Shown: positions 22,126 through 34,453 of the stretch, one piece after another | Position numbering within the stretch: the first letter of the stretch is position 1 | Layout of the letters: the number at the start of each line of letters is the position of its first letter | From: Micractinium sp. NFX-FRZ | Taxonomy: Eukaryota > Chlorophyta > Trebouxiophyceae > Chlorellales > Chlorellaceae | Direction of reading: 5' to 3' | Assembly (NCBI GenBank): GCA_029339195.1 | Contig: JAPTJF010000115.1 | Coordinates: 100,162 to 164,161, forward strand | DNA: 64,000 bases | Made by a program: the position numbers and the translations under genes | Notes under the pieces: generated by a model | The model's database searches: none | What the model was told of the DNA's origin: nothing | The model's input: only the letters and a program-made list of their open reading frames with translations

Positions 22126-25111
22126 ATGGGCGTCGGCTGGCGGCGCTTCACCGAGCGCATGCACCAAGGCATGCCGCTCACCTCCAGCGGCGCCCTGAAG
22201 CCCACTAGCAACGCGCGGTGCAGCACGATGCTCCAGGAAGCCACGACGTTCACAGCGCACCTGAAGCGCTGTGAGAAAGCCATCCGCAGCATGGCGTCCG
22301 CCAATTCTGACTCTGTAAGTGGGGGCAGGGGTGAGTGCCGGCGGGGTGCCCGTTGGTCTGCCCGGCAGCAACAGGCCCCTACTGGCAGCTGCGGAAGGGT
22401 CCCTGCGCCCCTCGTTTAATTGCGCACCTAGCAGTTTTCTCTCACAACGGGGGCCCGGCCTGCATGCCTAGCGGCATGCAGCCGCAGCCCGCCTCTGCCG
22501 CTCCTGTCACTTCTGCATTACACAACCCCTGGCAGCTCTGACTGCTGGCACACTTGCAGGCCCCGCTTGCCTGCCTGCCTGCGCCCAGCACCACTGGTGC
22601 CCCAACCTTTTTAAGACACACTGAACCCAGACCACCCAAAACGTTGCCGCCGCTTCCAGGCCACCACCATCGCACTGGTCATGTCTGCGCCGCTGCCTCG
22701 CCAGTGGGAGGAGACGGCGGCGGCGGCGGGTGGCGCGGCAAGCCCGGGAGTGAGGCCCATCGGCAGCGCCGCCTTCAACGCTGAAGCCCTGGCCCGAGCC
22801 TTCCAGGTGTGTTGCCTCCTGCTTCGCCCTTTCCCCTCTTCCATGTGCCCCAGCCAGTCTAGTGCTTGATAGCAGGCCTATGCTGCACCATGAGATGCAT
22901 GCCTTTTGTCCCGGTGCTCAGGTCTCAGCACTCTGCTTTGCCCCTCTCATCAGGCAGCGCGGAGAAAGCTTCGGAGGCTGGTATCTTCTGGCTGCACACA
23001 CAGGGTGGTCAGAGTGTACTGAGCCGACTGGCAGCGCCCGCCTGCATGGCCCGTTAACGTGCGAGCTTGCTCCACCCGCTCCTTGGCGGCACCCCTGCAG
23101 GAGGCGGGGCACAAGACGGAGACGGAGGTGCTGGCCCCGCTCACGCGCTGGCATGATGTGTACCTGCAGCTGGAGGTGGGTGCTGTGCTGTGCTGTGCTG
23201 TGCTGTGCTGCTTGCTGGCCTGCCCTCTGGCCTGCCCTGCGCAGCCACCATTCATGGCTTCCCTTGACAGGCTTTTGTGCCGCCAGATTGTTTTCCAATG
23301 CTCGACCCCTCCCCCCTTGCACATGCTTGCGCCCCCCCGTCAGACGCGGTTCCGGGACCTGGAGGGCATCCGATACGAGGTTGACTCACGCAGGCGCACG
23401 GTGGCAGACCTGACCCGCAAGTGAGCCCTTGATGGTTTTTGTACAAGAACTCAAGAGTTGAACGCGATAATTGTCCGAGTGTTACTCGGGGATTGTGGGG
23501 GCGGACATCCTGGGAGTGTTGGCGCCGTGCATGTTGGTGGCGCGGCGTGCAGTGCGTACCCCGATGCCCCCATGCCAGGAGCCTGCTGTTTCGGGCTTCG
23601 GAAAAGGAGGGACAGCACCAGATTGCACCGCTGGCCGGAGCAAGCTGGCGCCCGTCTCTCATCCTTGACAGCGCCTGCTGGCCATCCATGCCTGTTTGCG
23701 TCCTGGCGCAGAGTGGAGAGCATGCGTGCGCGGCTGTCCCAGGGCGGGGACGCCAAGAAGGAGGCAGGGCTGCAGGACTGCACCAAGCTGCTGCAGCACA
23801 AGGAGGGCAAGCTGCAAGGTGGGCCCCCCTCGCTGTGTCGTATCCAAGTAGTAGGACTTGAGCAAGGCTGTGGGGGTGTGATGGAGGCAGGCAGGGCGTG
23901 AAGCTTCGTCCACCTTCAATGCTGGCTGAAGACGGCGGGGTGGTGGATTGTTGGTGGAGCATGTGTGGGCGCTGCTGCTGCTCCGGCTTGCCTTGGGAGG
24001 AGTGCAGGGCAGGAAGCGGTGGCCTTCAAGGCAGGGAAGCTTCCGACTGTTTGCTGCCTCACGCTGCGGCTGCCCATTCCTGCTGCCCCTGCCATGCTGC
24101 CGTGTGACCCCTACCCACCTTGCGCACCCCTCCCCTCCCTCTGCCCTGCCCGCAGTGGCCAGCCAGATGTTTGAGGAGAGCGAGCGCCTCCTGCACCGCG
24201 ACCTGTCCACCCTGATCAGGGATGCAGCTTACCTGCGCCTCTACGGTGAGAACAGCAGCCCTTGCTGTTGGAATTTGAGGCTCGGTGTAGGGGGGGAGAC
24301 ACTGCCAATTGTTTTCGGGAAAGCCGGGGGCGCCGAAAGCGGTTAGAAGGTCTTCCTGCCGGCATGTGAGGCTTATATTGCGGGAGACATGCTGCCAGCA
24401 AGGTCACGTGAAGCGAGCTCTGAGCTGGCTTAGAGTCTTCCCCAGTGTGGAAGACTAAAAAGCCAGCCATGCACCGTGTGGTGAGAGAGGGAGCACGAGT
24501 TTCGTGTCGGTGACTGGATTGTGGACAGCCAATGCAGCGACCCCAGCGAGAGCGACACATCGGCAGGAGGCAACCTGCGTGCACCGCAGGAAGGCTCACT
24601 TTAAACTTTCCACTACAGCTGATCATGAACCCCCTCCCCCCCCCGCATTGCCTGCTCCCCCGCTGCAGCCGCGGCGGCCATGCGCCTGCAGGGGCACGCG
24701 CTGCTCACCGGCGCCGAGGCGTTTGGCCCGCTGCCTGCCGGCTCTCCCCCGCCCGCCAGCAAGGTCGCTGCCACAGTCGGCCTGCCAGCCACCACGCCCG
24801 CCATGCACACCCCAGACAGCGCTGCCTACAAGCCAGGCACGGGCCTGCACACCCCAGGCAGTGCACCCCCCGCCACCATTGCCGCCTCCCACGCCTTGCA
24901 CACTCCTGCCACTGCCAGCATGGCCAGCCACGTCAGCTCCGAGGCGCCGCCCCCTGTGGTTGCCGAGCGGTACAGCCTGGCCAGGAACCCCAGCGCCGGC
25001 AGCCTGCCACCGGTGACCCCGGCCGCCGGCGGGCAGCCGCCTCCCATGGCGCGCTTCCCTGTGACGAACGGGCAGCAGTTTGCGGACGCCAGCCCTTACG
25101 CAGTCGCGTGA
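22126..25111 (+). CDS. BAR-domain protein, copy 1
   Basis: Seven exons: 22126-22314, 22660-22806, 23101-23175, 23344-23420, 23712-23818, 24156-24245 and 24669-25111, about 375 residues. Residues ~1-250 are heptad-rich helices typical of BAR modules, which dimerise into a curved scaffold on membranes: MGVGWRRFTERMHQG, LKRCEKAIRSM, GHKTETEVLAPLTRW, TRFRDLEGIRYEVDSRRRTV, FEESERLLHRDLSTLI. An early basic segment could contact lipid. The C-terminal ~140 residues are Pro/Ala/Ser-rich and disordered, with repeated HTP motifs; I see no SH3 domain. The next gene downstream is a paralogue in the same orientation with introns at matching positions. A role in endocytic or vesicle shaping is inferred from the family. 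Confidence 0.8.
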
Positions 25112-26001
25112 GGCAGCTCTGTATATACTCCGCCGCTTGCTGATGTGTGAAGGGGGCACTTGCTGCACGACCTCTGCTGTGCCTGCGCGCCTCCTCTGAT
25201 CTGATGTGAGCTGGCGCGGCGATGGCACACGGTTCAGGATGTTTTCTGACTCAGCCTTGATCAAGCCTAGTTGGATCGCTCTTCCCTTTGCCAATGACGG
25301 CTAAACCATGTTCCCCGGCCTCTCTCTCTCCTTTAGAAGCTGTTTGGAAGTATGCATGCACACACAGCAACTAATGCCCCAGTTTGCATGTGCTCCGGTA
25401 ACCTGCTTCATTGGACGTGGCATGGCCTACTTGGACATCTGCATGCCGACAGATCAGGCCCCAATTGTAGCATTTGCAGCGCTATAAAGAGAGGCATCAG
25501 TGTCACGCTGGGGCGGCAGGCCGGGTGGGCAGGTGGGTGCGTTTGCACGTGTGCAGGCACGTGCCGGCTGCAGCTCATGGATACAAATAGCCCATTTTAG
25601 TGTCAACTGTGTGCGGGCTATGCTTATTGGCCAATAGATGCAGCACGCCTCGACTTGAGGCTTGCCAACAGGCAGAAAACGCTTCCGCCACCCGCCCGCC
25701 TCCAGCCTGCCGCCAGTTCAGGTCCTCCGCCCTGCCGGCATGCGCCCCCGGTGCGCGACATGTCGTTTTACACCCGCATTGCCACTTCAGTTTCCCAGCC
25801 CGCGATATTGAATGGCTTTGTGCGGTCTGCGCCTCGCGCGCTGGCTGCCTCCGTGGCGATTCCTTGCTGGACACTTACTCCTAGCACGCTCATACAGCCG
25901 AACGCTGCTCACCTCCTGAAAAACAACTGCGCCGTGCAGCGCCGTAGCGATCGGAGAAAGGCAAAGCGGCTGCCAGCAGGAGTGCACTTGCAGACGCCAC
26001 A
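25112..26001. other. intergenic between the two BAR genes
   Basis: 890 bases of 3' flank and promoter. I see no exon, RNA gene or TGTAA. The 25120-25480 part is clearly less GC-rich than the neighbouring coding DNA. Confidence 0.35.
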
Positions 26002-29000
26002 ATGGGCGCTAGCTGGAGGCGCTGGAAGGAGAAAGTGCGGGAGAGCATTCCGGGGGCGGCAGCCGACCTGACGAGCAATGCAAGGTGGGGACGCGGCTGC
26101 AAGTGGGGCAACTCACAGCTGCAGCCGCCACACGCGCCTGCCCAGTGTTCGTGGCCAGCAGAGGAGGCGGGTGCAGGTGTCGCGGCGCGCTGAAGAGCCG
26201 AGAGCTGCAGGGGCAGCTGCAGCTTCGGCCGGCGGCAGCGTGCTGGCAGCAGCCGGCGCACCAGCGGCGGCAGCTGCCTGCCAACGAAGCGGCATTTGAG
26301 CTGCTTGCGTTTGATCCTGTCAGGCCATCGGGGTCGCAGGCACGGGGTGGTGCTCCACCACAGCTACGCCCTTGTGCTGCCCAGCCACTGGCCCTTGCTG
26401 CGTGCCCTCTCGCTCGCTTGCTCGAGCTGGGGCATTCCACTGCTGCTCGGCCCCACCTCTGCCAGCCAGCCCGCCTCATTGTGCACTCGTTGTTTGTTCT
26501 CCGTTTGTCTGTCCGCCCTGCAGGAACAGGTCAATGATGAAAACGGCCACCGACTTCAGCATGCAGGTGCCGCTGACGACAGGGGGGATGGGCCGGCGGC
26601 GGGTGCCATGCTGCAAGCACTGTGCATGGCACAGCAGGGTGTTGAGCCACGGGCAGGCAACCATCCAGCCCCGGCAGTGCAGGGAGCTGGCGAGCCAGTG
26701 ATAGAGTGGGCGGCGTGCCTGCCGGCAGCACGTGTTGCCGCCTTGCCGCCGTTTGTGCGCCCGCCGTGCTCGCACAACTATGACGCCATTGCTGGCATGA
26801 TGGCTTCTGGGGCGTTCTCTGGCTTGGGCGCTGCGCGCTGCTGCAACAGCTCCAAACTTCCTGCGTGTGTGCTGCACCACTGGCTGGCCTGCTCACTGGC
26901 GGTGTCCTGCACCACTGGCTGGTCTGCTCACTGGCGGTGTGCTGCCCCTGCGCCCGCCATCTGCCCGCAGGTCCGGAAGTGCGAGAAGGCGATTCGTGCC
27001 GCACACGACGCCAATGCCGAGCTTCTGTCCACGACCAAAGGGGTCATGGCGCTGCCGCTGCCTCAGACGTACGACGACAGCAATGCGGGCGCGGGCGGCG
27101 CGGCGGCGGGGCTGCACCAGGTGCGATCGGAAGCCAGGGACGGCGGGGTTGGTGGGGCAACTGGGGTGCACAAAACCCATGCTGCCCCTCACCCGCTGCT
27201 CCTCCTGTTCCCCAAGCGGACGGGCCGCTCCTCAACGCTGGCGGGGCCCATCAGCTGTGGAGGGCAATGCCCTCGCCACTGCCGCCCCTTGCTGCCCCAA
27301 TTGTCGCGCTCCCTCCCGCTCCCTCCCCCTCCCTGTCTGCCACCCCTTGCTCTCCCTCACGCTCCCTCCCCCTCCCCTCCCCCCTCCCTTCCTGCTCCCA
27401 AAGGTTGGCGGCCCCCACTTCAAGGCGGAGTCGATCAGCCGTGTGGGCAACGAGTCGGGGCACAAGCTGGAAACGGAGGTGCTGGCGCCGCTGACGCGCT
27501 GGCAGGAGGTGCACACGCAGCTGGCGGTGAGTGCTGTGGATGGGGCGCTGTGCTGTGCTGTGCGGCTGTGGTGCCTTGCTTGGTGGTTGCCCGGCGCAGC
27601 TCACCATTGGCAGCTGGCGGTGACTGCTGGAAGGGCGCTGTGTGGTGGGCCTGCGGGGCGGGCAAGGCGGGCGCAGTGTGCAGTTGGCGGTGGGGGGTGC
27701 CGCTGGCAGGATGTGTGCATGCAGGTGGCGGTGGGCGCTGTTGCAGAAGGTTGGCACGAGTGGGGAGAGGGTCTGGGGAAGGGGGTGCGGGGTTCTTTCC
27801 CGCTGGCAGGTCGTCTGCTGCAGCTGGCGGTGAGAGCTGCGGAGAAGGGGCTGGCTGTGCGGCGGCTACACGCCATGCCTGCAAACCCACTGCTGCCCTC
27901 CCTCCTGCCCTTCTGGTGGTGCCTTGCTTGTTCCCCTCTCCAGGCGCGGTTCAGGGAGCTTGAGAACACGCGGCTGGAGCTGGACTCGCGGCGGCGCACA
28001 GTCACAGAGATGTCGACAAAGTGAGCCCAGGGTGCTGCTGCTGCCCGGATGCTGCTGCCCGGATGCTGCTGCCCGGATGCTGCTGCCCGGATGCTGCTGC
28101 CCGGCTGCTGCTGCCCGGATGCTGCTGCCCGGCTGCTGCTGCCCGGATGCTGCTGGGCTGCCCAGCTGCTGCTGCTGCCCGGATGTTGCTGCGGCTGCCC
28201 AGCTGCTGCTGCTGCCCGGATGCTGCTGCGGCTGCCCAGCTGCTGCTGCTGCCCGGCTGCTGCTGCTGCGGCTGCTGCTGCTGCTGCTGCCCGGCTGCCG
28301 CTGCTGCCCGGCTGCTGCTGCTGCGGCTGCCCGGCTGCTGCGGCTGCCCGGCTGCTGCTGCTGCCCGGCTGCTGCTGCTGCGGCTGCTGCTGCTGCTGCT
28401 GCCCGGCTGCCGCTGCTGCCCGGCTGCTGCTGCTGCGGCTGCCCGGCTGCTGCTGCTGCCCGGCTGTTGCTGCAATGGGCTGAAGAGCCCAGCTCGTGTG
28501 TGCCTGGTCTGGAAAGCGAAAATTCGACACTTGATTGCTTAGGCTGGGCAGCCTGCTTCCTCCGCAGCACAGCGCCTATGGCGCAGTCCCCTGAGAGAGG
28601 GCCGGACCAAGGGCGCGCCGGCCTCTGCTGCACCGCCGGCCGGCTCAGCTGCACTGCGCTCCCGTCTGACCACACCCCACCCCTACCCCACCCACCCCCA
28701 CCCACCCGCCTCAGGGTGAGCTCGATGCGCGCCAAGCTGGGGTCGCAGGGCGGCGGCGCCAAGACGGAGGCCAAGCTGGACACCACGATTCGCACGCTGA
28801 GCCACAAGGAGGCCAAGCTCAAAGGCGAGTGAGGGCAGGGGCCTGGGTGCAGGGTGCAGGGCAAGGGGGAAGGGGGCGTGACTGGAAGGGGTGTGCAGGG
28901 GCGAGAGCGGGAAAAGGGAGGTAGGGTGGACCGGGGCAGGTGGAGCATGGCCTGTTGCGCCAGGCACCTGCCGCTAGATTGGGACCCTGGCGCTGATGCC

Positions 29001-30119
29001 CTGCTGTCTTGCTTTGTCGGCTCTCAATCACACGTTCTATTCCCGGGCTCAGGCGCCAGCGTGCTCAGCGACGGCGACCCGGAACTGTTGACCAGCAGGA
29101 GGCCCTGCTCTGCTGACCACCATCTCCTGCTCATCCTGCCAACCCCCCGACCTGCCTCGGGCTCCCCATTGCTGTGCTGCGCAGTGACGACCCAGAACTT
29201 TGACCAGCAGGAGGCGCTCCTGGCGCGTGACCTTGCGGCACTCATATCCGACGGGCAGTACCTCAAGCACTACGGTGAGCTGCCTTGTGTGTGTCCTTGT
29301 GGATACTGTGTGCTTGCATGGGTGGGCGCGCATGGCAGCAGACGACGGGCAGCAGTGGGAGCACTGCAGCGGCACGTGCTGGGGGAGGTGGGCAGGCACC
29401 TGGCAGGCAGCTTGACCCTGCGGGAGGGAAGGCTGGGGTTCCTGGGAGTCCTCAGGCAGGCAGGCAGGCAGGGAGGTAAGCAGATCTGCTGCCCATGCCA
29501 GCGGGGAGGTGTCACTGGCAGCTTAGGCTATCCCTTGGGGAACCCAGAGGAGCCAGCCCCTCCCACCTCCTCCCTGCCATACCCTGCCCGCCCCCCATCC
29601 CCCTGTGTTTGCGCCCGTGCAGTTGCGGCGGCGCTGCGCCTGCAGGGCGGCGCGCTGCTGGGCGCAGCAGACGCTTTTGGCGAGCTGTCCAACGTGCCGG
29701 CCGTGCCGCAGCCGGTGCCCTCCCAGTCGGGCACCCCCACGGGAGCGGCCTCCTCTGCAGGCGCGGGTGCGGCAGGCTTTGGCGGCGGCTCCTCCGGCGT
29801 GCCGCCAGCGGTGGGCATGTCCGGCAACGGCCCGCCAGAGGCGTCCAACCCCTACCATTCCACAGGCTCACTGCCCCCCGGGCCGCCCTCGGCCGGCATG
29901 CAGCCAGGCGACCAGCGGCCCTACCACTCTGCCGGGCCCGGTGCCATGTCGGCATCCCTGGGCAGCAGCAAGCGGTTTTCAGAGCCAGAGGCGGCGCCGG
30001 CGGTGGCGCTGGGCCCTTCCACAAAGAGCGTGGATGGGGTGCCCTCGGCCCGCTACCCAGTGGCGGAGCAGCCGCCCAACGACAACCCCTACGCCGTGCG
30101 GGGCTACCAGTATGCATGA
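26002..30119 (+). CDS. BAR-domain protein, copy 2 (tandem paralogue)
   Basis: Eight exons: 26002-26084, 26524-26566, 26971-27120, 27404-27526, 27944-28020, 28715-28824, 29185-29274 and 29623-30119, about 390 residues. It aligns with copy 1 along the whole BAR module: MGASWRRWKEKVRES, VRKCEKAIRAAHDAN, GHKLETEVLAPLTRW, ARFRELENTRLELDSRRRTV, FDQQEALLARDLAALI. The later exon junctions fall at the same codons and phases as in copy 1. The early BAR exon is cut by two extra introns (26085-26523, 26567-26970) absent from copy 1. The intron after 28824 has a GC donor where copy 1 has GT. The tail is Gly/Pro/Ser-rich with two PYHS motifs and an NPYAV-type end like copy 1's SPYAVA. Introns are unusually repeat-laden. 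Confidence 0.8.
26872..26940 (+). repeat. 35-bp tandem repeat in BAR copy 2 intron
   Basis: Two nearly identical 35-base units, each starting CTGCACCACTGGCTGG and ending in CTGGCGGTGT, lie back to back shortly before the next exon. Confidence 0.75.
27498..27840 (+). repeat. five degenerate copies of an exon-end/donor junction
   Basis: The exon end CTGGCG followed by donor GTGAGT (donor at 27527) is echoed inside the intron with GT positions at 27620, 27690, 27731 and 27830. Two of the copies also keep the upstream CGCTGGCAGG of the exon. Spacings are 93, 70, 41 and 99 bases. Confidence 0.7.
28032..28473 (+). repeat. intronic GCTGCTGCCCGG minisatellite
   Basis: About 440 bases of tandem repeat within an intron of BAR copy 2. 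It starts as near-perfect 14-base units (CCCGGATGCTGCTG) and drifts into mixed GCTGCTGCCCGG and GCTGCTGCGG units. It contains no stop in several frames on either strand, giving long spurious reading frames (poly Cys-Cys-Pro, or Gln/Ala/Ser on the other strand). It sits immediately after the donor at 28021. Confidence 0.9.
29069..29215 (+). repeat. duplicated acceptor plus exon start in BAR copy 2
   Basis: The exon at 29185 (TQNFDQQEAL) has a degraded copy 112 bases upstream at 29069 that keeps the CAG acceptor and TTGACCAGCAGGAGGC, but carries an extra base that breaks the frame. Confidence 0.7.
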
Positions 30120-31024
30120 GATGTGCTCGATGAGATGAGGCACAAGATGATTTACGTTGATGAGCGCACCCAAGCGGCTGCAGCTTGCCACAAGCGCGCT
30201 GTGCCGCAGCGCATGCGCTCCCAAGCCGGAGCGGCGGCAATCCGTTCTTGCACCTGCGCCGTGGCGTCGGCCCCCGCCAGCGGGCGCTGCCCCGCCTGAT
30301 GCACCCTGCCCTCACCCCACCCCGCCCCCCCGTGCCCCTCCAGCCCTCCCACATCAGCAGCACCTGTGGCCAAGTGCCTATTGCCTATGTATGCTCTCCC
30401 TACCACGGAGGGCGGGCCCTGTGCCGTTGCTCTCTCCTTCCCAGGCCTGCCACCGCCGCACCCTATCGCACTGCTTTGCCTGTTGCCCTCCAGATTTAGA
30501 TTGGATTGGTCCGAACTCCGTCCCTGATCACACTGTCACATCCGCTTACACGTGCCAGGGAGACTGCAAAGAGAAGAAAAGGTAGAGAGGAGCTGGGGGT
30601 AGGATGGGGAGTGGCAGTACGAGGCTCCCCGTGATGGAAAGAAGGAAGCGGATACGAGTCGGGCAGAAAAACTGTCTGGGCGGTTATTTGGTTGCTGTGT
30701 TTTTGGAAAGCTTGTTGGGGAATGAAGACAGAAGGGGATGCAACCGTTGAGCATGCTTGGTCTTGAGGATTCGGGTGGGGCAAAGAATACTGCTTCTGTG
30801 TCATGAAACCGGGGCTGCTGTTGTGCTGCCTCACACCAAGGTCCAGAGTGCCGCCTCTCTGGGGGCCGTCTGGCCCACAATTGTTTGAATCAAGCGTTTA
30901 TTTTGTTGATAGTTTATAAGATTGGCGGCGCTGCGTTCGAACAGATAATCCGGGCAAGTGTGTGCCACACAGTGAAAATTGTCAATGAAACCTGGGGCAC
31001 CGCCCCAGGGTGTTCCACCTCGCC
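30120..31024. other. convergent intergenic, BAR copy 2 / RAF-like kinase A
   Basis: Two 3' flanks meet here. The AT-richer block 30480-30920 is probably untranslated. A TGTAA on the minus strand lies near 30545, far from the kinase stop. I see no other gene. Confidence 0.35.
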
Positions 31025-34000
31025 TCACATGACGGTGCAGCAGCCGGCAGAGGCTGCCGGCCCGTGCCGCCCCTCCGCCTCCTCCACCTCGCCAGACCGC
31101 TCCACCTCCCGCAGCCGGGCAGCCACAGCAGCCATGCTGCAGCACGTTGCATATGAGAGGGGATGGCATGGGATGCTGGATCAGCAAAATGGGTGCACCC
31201 TTAGGTCACACAGAGTGTACAGCTGCATGGCATGCATGCACGCCTTAGGGCATGCAGCGGCATGACCCATGCATTCTGGCACTTGCCGGCAGCACGTAAC
31301 ACCGAGTTGTGACTGTCAGCTGCCCTCACCTGGGCCGCTGCTCGGGGCTCTGCGCCCAGCACTCGCGCACCAGCTGCTGCAGCGCCGGCGGCAGGTCGCC
31401 GCTGATGGGCTGGCGGTAGCCGGCAGCCACCTGCGGGGGGCGAGGGAGGGCAGGGAGCGGTGAGCATTCTGGCACACTGCACAGACAGCGGGACCTGCAC
31501 TGGCCTGCATCCTCGCCCACTGCAATATTAAAACACCACCCAACTGATCTACCCCCGCCCGCCCTCCTGCTCCCATAGCTGCACACCGGACTTGTATGCA
31601 TGGCCTGCTGTGCTGTGCCTCTGCCCACCTCCTTGCCCACCCCTCCTCAGTCCACAGATGCAGCACCCTCCTGTAGGTCCACCCACCTGGTATGCGTGCG
31701 CCTCCGCATCCTGCGCATCCCCCAGGTACATCAGCTCGGCCACAATCATTTTGCGGTGCAGCAGCTCAAACAGGATGAGGCCAAAGCTGCGGGGGGGGGA
31801 GGGGGGCGGGGGGGGCAAAAGGGCTTGTGTGAGTGGCACACGTGGCTGTTGGAGCGAGGGCAGTGCAGCTTGGCAGTTGCTCAGCATGCTCAGCATGCAC
31901 ATGGCCCCCAGCACTCCCCAGCAGCCCCGTGCTATGACTGCAGCACATTTCAAGACACCTGAACCTTTGATGAGAATCACCCGCCCCACCCGTGGGCTTG
32001 CCAGGGCCTGCTGCTGCTCCACCCCCCACGCTGGCCCATCCTCTACCCGCCCACCCACCCACCTGAACACATCCACCTTCTCGTTGTACGGCCGACACAG
32101 CAGCACCTCGGGGGCCCTGCAGCCGCACAATCACAAAGTGATTGTTGTCAGTGGATAATAAGCCTGGGTGGCGGTGGCGGCTGGGGAAGCGCACAGTAGC
32201 AATGGAGGCAGGCATGCATTTACAGCAGCGCTAGTGCAAGAGCCGGGGCAGCAGCAGAGCAGTGCCACCAGGGCAGGGAGGCGGGCGACAGGCGGGCAGG
32301 CCGGGCGGGCAAACACCGAGCAGGGCACAGCGTGCGCAGCAGCGCCGACGTGCAGCCACGTCAGCATCAGCATGCCGCACTATCAGGCGCTCACATGTAG
32401 ACAAACGACCCAGTCTTGCCAGTCATGCAGTACGTGGGCCCCCGTTCTGCACCCTCCCGCAGCAGCTGCTCAGCCGCCTGAGCCGCCGTGGGTGTCCGTG
32501 GGCCGGCCATGGGCGAAGTGGGCGGGCTGAGCTGCAAGTTGGCAAGCACGCCTTCAAGCCCGTGAGCGCCGCCCTCGGCCCTGCAGGGAGGTGGACGGTA
32601 CGGGGGAAGGTCTGGCACGTGTGCAGGGCATGGCGCGCACACATCTGGCAGCGGTAGGCCCGCACATGCAGCCGGTTGGCCTGCCAGCCCGGCCAGCCTG
32701 TAACCAGCGTACCCTCGCACGTGTGTGCCAGGCTGGCGCTGCAGGCAGTGCATAGTGCCCCTCACTGACAGCCTCCCCCGCCCTAGGCAGCGCACCACAC
32801 CTCTGCTTGCCGGCCGCCGGCACCAGCCGGTGCAGTCCAAAGTCGGCCAGCTTGGCGTCCTGCCGCCCTGCCGCCCCGGGGGTCAGCAGCACGTTGTCGG
32901 ACTTCAGGTCGCGGTGGATGATCTGCGGTGGCAGTAACAAAGGGGAGGGTGCGGGGCCGGGGGGCGCAAACAGAGGGTGGTCAGAGGGGGCAGGGGGTGG
33001 CTGGGCAGAGGGGCGGGTTCGGCTGCCGCATCAGCGGGCAGGTGTTGGCATCACCGGAGGCATGCACAGTGGCTGCTAGAATGGCTGAGCAGCGGGCAGC
33101 GGGCTTCTCTGCCGGCGCAGCTCAGAAGTGGGGCAGCTCTCACCGTAGGCGTGCGCGAGTGAAGGTAGGCCAGTCCCTCCGCAATCTGTGCGCCCCACCG
33201 TACCGCGTCTGCCAGGCTGTACAGCTTGCGGGTGGGCGCAATCATCTGGTTCAGGATCAGCTTCTTGAGGGTGCCGCCGGCGGCAAACTGCAGGGAGGAT
33301 GGGTAGGGTGGGGTGGGGGTTAGAGGGGCGACGCGATGCTGAGCGCTTTGCGGCCAGCCGGCAGGCAGGCAGGCGGGCAGGCGGGCAGGCAGGCAGGCAG
33401 GCGGGCAGGGGGACAGGCAAGCAGGCAGGCAGGGGGAAGGTAGGAAGGCAAGTTCAAGAACTTCCAAAAGATTCCCTTTCGCCCCTTGCCTCTCAACCCG
33501 GGCCCCCCGCCAACGCCTCACCTCCTGCACCAGGTAGAGCGTGCGCCACTGCGCCTCCAGCGATGTGGCGTCCTGGCAGCCCAGCCCAATGTACTTGATG
33601 ATGGAGGGGTGAGGCCGCATCTTGATCAGCAGCCGCGCCTCCGTGATGAAGTTCATGCAGTCCACCTCGGACTCGAGCACGTGCGGTTTCAGGCGCTTGA
33701 CGGCCACCGTGGCGGGGCTGGCGGGCGCGGCGCTGCTGCCCTCCCCCGGAAGCTGCTCGGCGGGCAGCAGCTGCGCCCGCTCCACCTCTGCAGCAGGAAG
33801 AACAAGACGGGGCAGGGTGGTAAGGAGGTACTGTAATGCAGGGCACACAGATGATGGCACGGGGCCAGTGGGGGGGAGTATGGGCAGGGAGCGAGGGGCC
33901 ACTTAGCAGCCGCAGTAGCCGAGCCCGTGCACTCCGCGGGATGGGACACTTAGGAAGCTGGGCAGAACTCACCCGCAAATGCCCCCTCCCCCAGCGCCTT

Positions 34001-34453
34001 CGCCTTCTTCAGGCGCTGCGGTGGGATGAAGGAGCTCCCGCACATGTCTGCTACGTCTGTGCAGCCCAGGGCGGTGGCCACCATGTCGCTAACCGCCGTG
34101 CTCTGCCGCCACAGCTGCGGCGCGCCGCCGCGTCCGCCTGGGGCGGCGGTGCCGCCCCCACAGCTGCGGGCAGTGGCCAGTGGCAGCGCCGCGGAGCCTT
34201 TCCGCGACAGGCTCAGCGATCTAAGCCGCGCTGGGGCGCTGGGGTTGCGCTGGAGGCAGGGTTCGCCCAGCGTTGAGGCGCCGGAGCTGGAGCTGGCCAG
34301 GCTGCCGGTGACAGCGCCGTGCGACGAGGACGGCGCGGTACCGGAGGCTTCATGGTCCTCAGGAATGTCAAACGGGACGCCTTGCAGCGCGCCAAACGCT
34401 GACACCAGCTCGGGAGCGTCGGGCCGCGTGGGGGCCACCAGCATGCCGGTCAT
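31025..34453 (-). CDS. RAF-like (TKL) protein kinase A with C-terminal CaaX box
   Basis: Nine exons, 5' to 3': 33973-34453, 33522-33787, 33144-33287, 32801-32922, 32395-32580, 32063-32116, 31687-31786, 31330-31430 and 31025-31136, about 521 residues. Kinase landmarks: Gly loop GEGAFAEV (~155-162), VAVK lysine (~191) after a ~25-residue insert, IIHRDLKSDN (Asp ~302), ADFG (~324), MAPEVL, FGLILFELLHRKMIVAELMY. HRDLKSxN and the overall pattern fit RAF-like TKL kinases, which phosphorylate Ser/Thr. All catalytic residues are present. The stretch between DFG and APE is ~74 residues instead of ~25, rich in Ser/Pro/Ala. The last residues are GCCTVM, a CaaX box (CTVM) with an adjacent Cys. The start is uncertain: the frame stays open to an ATG at 34630. 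Confidence 0.8.

Noticed and set aside
26296..27963. 555-residue plus-strand frame across BAR copy 2 introns
   Set aside because: It runs through several clear splice sites and repeats, and the BAR exons use another frame.
27601..28948. Gln/Ala/Ser-rich minus-strand proteins of about 310-360 residues
   Set aside because: Products of the intronic minisatellite, which is open in many frames on both strands.
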